A DNA stretch of 6,706 nt from Candidatus Neoanaerotignum tabaqchaliae (GTDB lineage: Bacteria; Bacillota; Clostridia; Lachnospirales; Anaerotignaceae). Below, piece by piece: positions 4,612-6,706 of the stretch. Each line of letters begins with the position of its first letter. Positions within the stretch are counted from its first letter, which is position 1. Under the pieces are notes generated by a model, which saw nothing but the letters and a program-made list of their open reading frames with translations, had not been told where the DNA came from and ran no database searches. The stretch lies in contig CAJFUS010000010.1 in the NCBI GenBank assembly GCA_904420235.1, positions 1 to 6,706 of the forward strand. Direction: 5' to 3'. Both the position numbers and the translations under genes were made by a program.

Positions 4612-5829
4612 ATGTTACATGAATTTGATCCGGATTTTTCTTTTGAAACAAATATCCTTGAAGCAGGAGCTTATTTTGACCATGAAGGCAAAAACCCAGA
4701 AGCGCTTCCAATACATATGTCTACGGCCCACAATGTAGAAGATGTTGCCGACCTTCTTGAAAGATATAAAGAGGGAGATTATTGCTATAACAGAAATAGG
4801 AACCCCAACAGGACTGCTCTTGCACAGCTTGTTAAATATACAGAGGGCGGAGAAGATGCTATTGCCTGCTCATCTGGTATGGCTGCCATTTCAACAGCTA
4901 TAATTTCTATGACAAAAGCTGGAGACCATATCCTTTCCGACAAAACTATCTACGGCGAGTCAAATGAGGTATTTACAGATATTCTTGGAAAATATGGTGT
5001 TGAGTCGGACATAATTGATTTTACAAACCTTGATGAAGTAAAGGCTCATATTAAACCTAACACAAAGGTTCTTTACACAGAGACAGTTTCAAATCCTCTT
5101 TGTGGAGTGGCTGACTTAAAGGCTCTTTCAGAAATCGCTCATGCTAACGGAGCTTTGCTTATTGTTGATAACACATTTATGACAGGCTGTCTTGCTAAGC
5201 CTCTTAAAATGGGAGCCGACCTTGAGGTTATAAGCCTTACAAAATTTGCTAATGGACATTCAGATGCTGTAACTGGAGCTATTGTTGGACCTAAAGACCT
5301 TGTTAAGAAATGCCATGCTGTTCAGGTAGTTCTTGGTTCACAGGCTGACCCATTCTCATCATGGTTAACATGCCGTGGAATGAGAACAATGGAACTTCGT
5401 GTTAAAAAGCAGGCTGAGAACGCTCTTGCCCTTGCAGAAGCTCTTGAAAAGAGTCCTTATGTTAAATCGGTTCACTATGCTGGCCTTAAGAGCAATCCAT
5501 TCCATGAACTTGCTCACAAACAGTTTGGTGATTACTATGGTGGTATGCTTACAGTAGAGCTTCCTGAAGAAGATGACTATGATGTGGCTACAAGCAAATT
5601 TAATAAGTTCATGAGAGAGCTTAAGCTTGCTCATTATGCTATGACTCTTGGCGGATACAGAACAACATTCTCATATCCTCCTCACAGCTCACATGACAAT
5701 CTTACAAAAGAGCAGAGATATGCTATTGGAATTACAGACAGCATGTTAAGATTTTCAATAGGTATTGAGAACACAGAAGACCTTGTAAACGATGTTCTTC
5801 GTGCTCTTGATGCCGCATACGGAAAATAA
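4612..5829 (+). CDS. Cys/Met-metabolism PLP-dependent enzyme, paralog 2
   Basis: This 405-residue fold type I PLP enzyme is of the cystathionine/methionine lyase family and clearly a paralog of the enzyme at 1482-2675. Its catalytic residues fall at the same numbers as in Pseudomonas methionine gamma-lyase: Y59 and R61 (YNRNRNP), Y114 (YGESNEVF), D186 (IVDNTF), Schiff-base lysine K211 (SLTKFANGHSD), with R380 (LRFSIGIEN) for the substrate carboxylate. Like its paralog it has glutamate at 116, where methionine lyase has cysteine, and MTLGGYRTT (344-352) in the carboxylate-binding loop. It differs from the paralog at active-site neighbours (C58 against T51, E119 against D116, M344 against T338), suggesting a different substrate or a second step. 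AGGAGG lies eight bases before the start. A strong terminator follows. Family certain, reaction uncertain. Confidence 0.93.
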   Translation: MLHEFDPDFSFETNILEAGAYFDHEGKNPEALPIHMSTAHNVEDVADLLERYKEGDYCYNRNRNPNRTALAQLVKYTEGGEDAIACSSGMAAISTAIISMTKAGDHILSDKTIYGESNEVFTDILGKYGVESDIIDFTNLDEVKAHIKPNTKVLYTETVSNPLCGVADLKALSEIAHANGALLIVDNTFMTGCLAKPLKMGADLEVISLTKFANGHSDAVTGAIVGPKDLVKKCHAVQVVLGSQADPFSSWLTCRGMRTMELRVKKQAENALALAEALEKSPYVKSVHYAGLKSNPFHELAHKQFGDYYGGMLTVELPEEDDYDVATSKFNKFMRELKLAHYAMTLGGYRTTFSYPPHSSHDNLTKEQRYAIGITDSMLRFSIGIENTEDLVNDVLRALDAAYGK

Positions 5830-5830
5830 A

Positions 5831-5842
5831 AATTCATGAATT
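5831..5842. repeat. Short palindrome just after PLP enzyme 2
   Basis: AATTCATGAATT is a perfect 12-base palindrome starting two bases after the stop codon. No function can be assigned, and chance is quite possible at this base composition. Confidence 0.25.
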
Positions 5843-5858
5843 AAATATATATAAAATT

Positions 5859-5884
5859 AAGCCGGGCAGGTAGTCCGGCTTTTT
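5859..5884 (+). terminator. Strong intrinsic terminator after PLP enzyme 2
   Basis: AAGCCGGGC pairs with GTCCGGCTT (one G-U) around an AGGTA loop and runs straight into CTTTTTC. It is GC-rich against a very AT-rich background. It ends the PLP enzyme transcript about 30 bases after its stop, yet the transporter ribosome binding site lies only 27 bases further on. Transporter expression would therefore depend on leak-through or on a promoter overlapping the terminator. Confidence 0.88.
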
Positions 5885-5910
5885 CAATAGCTTTTTATAG
5901 AATTTTTATA

Positions 5911-5916
5911 AGGAGG
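5911..5916 (+). promoter_or_regulatory. Ribosome binding site serving two overlapping ATGs
   Basis: AGGAGG is followed by ATG at 5923 (six bases away) and ATG at 5928 (eleven bases away). The first, closer to normal spacing, opens a 13-codon frame that stops at 5962-5964; the second opens the transporter in another frame. The second must be the gene start, because no in-frame start codon lies just upstream. The spacing is unusual and may lower transporter translation. Confidence 0.6.
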
Positions 5917-5927
5917 TATTAAATGAA

Positions 5928-6706
5928 ATGGACTACACTTCAGTTATTAATTCACTGTTTATAATATTTGTCCTTTCAATACCTGGTGTAGTGTTTAGAA
6001 AACTTAAAATGATTGATGAGAACCAAATTAAGCCCGTTTCATCTTTTATGATGAAAGTTATATTGCCGGCTGTGATAATATACTCAATGCAAACGGATTT
6101 TTCCAAGGATATGCTTATTGCCGGAGGCAAAGTGTTTGGCTCAATATTTGTACTTTTTTTATGTGTTTTTATTTTTTCGGCTATTTTGTCAGTTGTTACA
6201 AAAAACGGAAAAAAATATATTGGAATAATAACGTTTCTTTTGTTTTTTGCCAACACTGGAGGTATAGGAATACCTGTAATGAATATGCTTTTTGGAACAG
6301 ATGCCGTATTTTATGCATCAGCGGCAGAAATGGCTGTGGATATTATTTTGTTTACTGCTGGTGTTTTGCTTATGCAGTCTTCTGGAAAGCCAGTTGGAGG
6401 AAAATATGGAATAAATGTTAAGGAGATTTTTAGTCCGGGGAGTTTTGCCATAATAATTGGTCTTATTTTGTTTTTAACTAATACAACACTTCCGTCTTTT
6501 ATAAATGGAGTTCTGGAAAAGCTTATGGATGCCAGTTTAGCCGTAACTATGTTTGTTATTGGCTGCCAAATAGGTGGAGTTAATATAAGTGTACTTAAAA
6601 AATCTGGAAAGATATTTGCACTTATTTTAGTGGCAGTATCTAAACTTATAATTATTCCAATTATTATGTATATAATAGCGTTTTTTGTATTTAAATGCGG
6701 ACAAAT
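5928..6706 (+). CDS. AEC-family membrane transporter (C-terminus cut by window edge)
   Basis: The first 259 residues of an auxin efflux carrier (AEC) family permease are present; full members have about 300-320 residues and ten membrane helices, so roughly the last 50 are missing. Hydrophobic segments lie near residues 5-25, 39-55, 66-90, 98-118, 128-150, 171-189, 196-216 and 228-256. The conserved FFANTGGIGIPVMNMLFG stretch (106-123) is the family's mark, and MFVIGCQIGG (208-217) matches the second-half repeat. Bacterial members carry malate, other organic acids or amino-acid-related compounds; direction and substrate are not readable here. It follows PLP enzyme 2 by 98 bases with a terminator between, so the link is likely but attenuated. 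It is absent from simple open-frame listings because it runs off the edge. Confidence 0.9.
   Translation, partial: MDYTSVINSLFIIFVLSIPGVVFRKLKMIDENQIKPVSSFMMKVILPAVIIYSMQTDFSKDMLIAGGKVFGSIFVLFLCVFIFSAILSVVTKNGKKYIGIITFLLFFANTGGIGIPVMNMLFGTDAVFYASAAEMAVDIILFTAGVLLMQSSGKPVGGKYGINVKEIFSPGSFAIIIGLILFLTNTTLPSFINGVLEKLMDASLAVTMFVIGCQIGGVNISVLKKSGKIFALILVAVSKLIIIPIIMYIIAFFVFKCGQ

Noticed and set aside
4612..5829. Assignment as metB, metC or mgl
   Set aside because: The residues that separate these enzymes do not match any of them, so a gene symbol would be a guess.
5933..6256. 107-codon minus-strand frame opposite the transporter
   Set aside because: The plus-strand AEC frame covers it with a good start and family motifs, so this is its shadow.

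Overview
This 6.7 kb window is AT-rich bacterial DNA with strong AGGAGG-type ribosome binding sites, intrinsic terminators and low-GC codon use. Together with the protein types, this suggests an anaerobic Firmicute (Bacillota), probably class Clostridia. The genus cannot be read from the sequence. No tRNA, rRNA, insertion sequence, phage gene or CRISPR array was seen.

Layout: two gene groups point away from a 743-base, very AT-rich intergenic region (2676-3418). On the minus strand, leftwards from it, lie a cystathionine/methionine-type PLP enzyme (1482-2675) ending at a good terminator, a stand-alone B3/B4 domain protein (655-1317) and a MerR-family regulator cut by the left edge (1-563). 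On the plus strand, rightwards, lie a zinc-dependent deacylase of the succinylglutamate desuccinylase/aspartoacylase family (3419-4384), a second paralogous PLP enzyme (4612-5829) ending at a strong terminator, and an AEC-family membrane transporter cut by the right edge (5928-6706).

The main regulatory observation is that the minus-strand PLP enzyme and the deacylase have promoter regions sharing TTGACTCTAT(A/T)GC at the -35. Both have a 19-base spacer to a TAxxAT -10. The deacylase copy carries an imperfect dyad in that spacer. This is the architecture of MerR-activated promoters, and a MerR gene lies in the same window, so a small MerR-controlled divergent regulon is the natural reading.

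Inferred joint function: the deacylase would release an amino acid from an N-acyl precursor, one or both PLP enzymes would cleave or exchange its beta or gamma substituent, and the AEC transporter would move a substrate or product. Both PLP enzymes keep the family's catalytic residues. Both lack residues known to define cystathionine gamma-lyase and methionine gamma-lyase specificity, so the substrate is open. The intergenic region also holds a candidate short plus-strand transcript with its own terminator, and several inverted repeats at or near the promoters.
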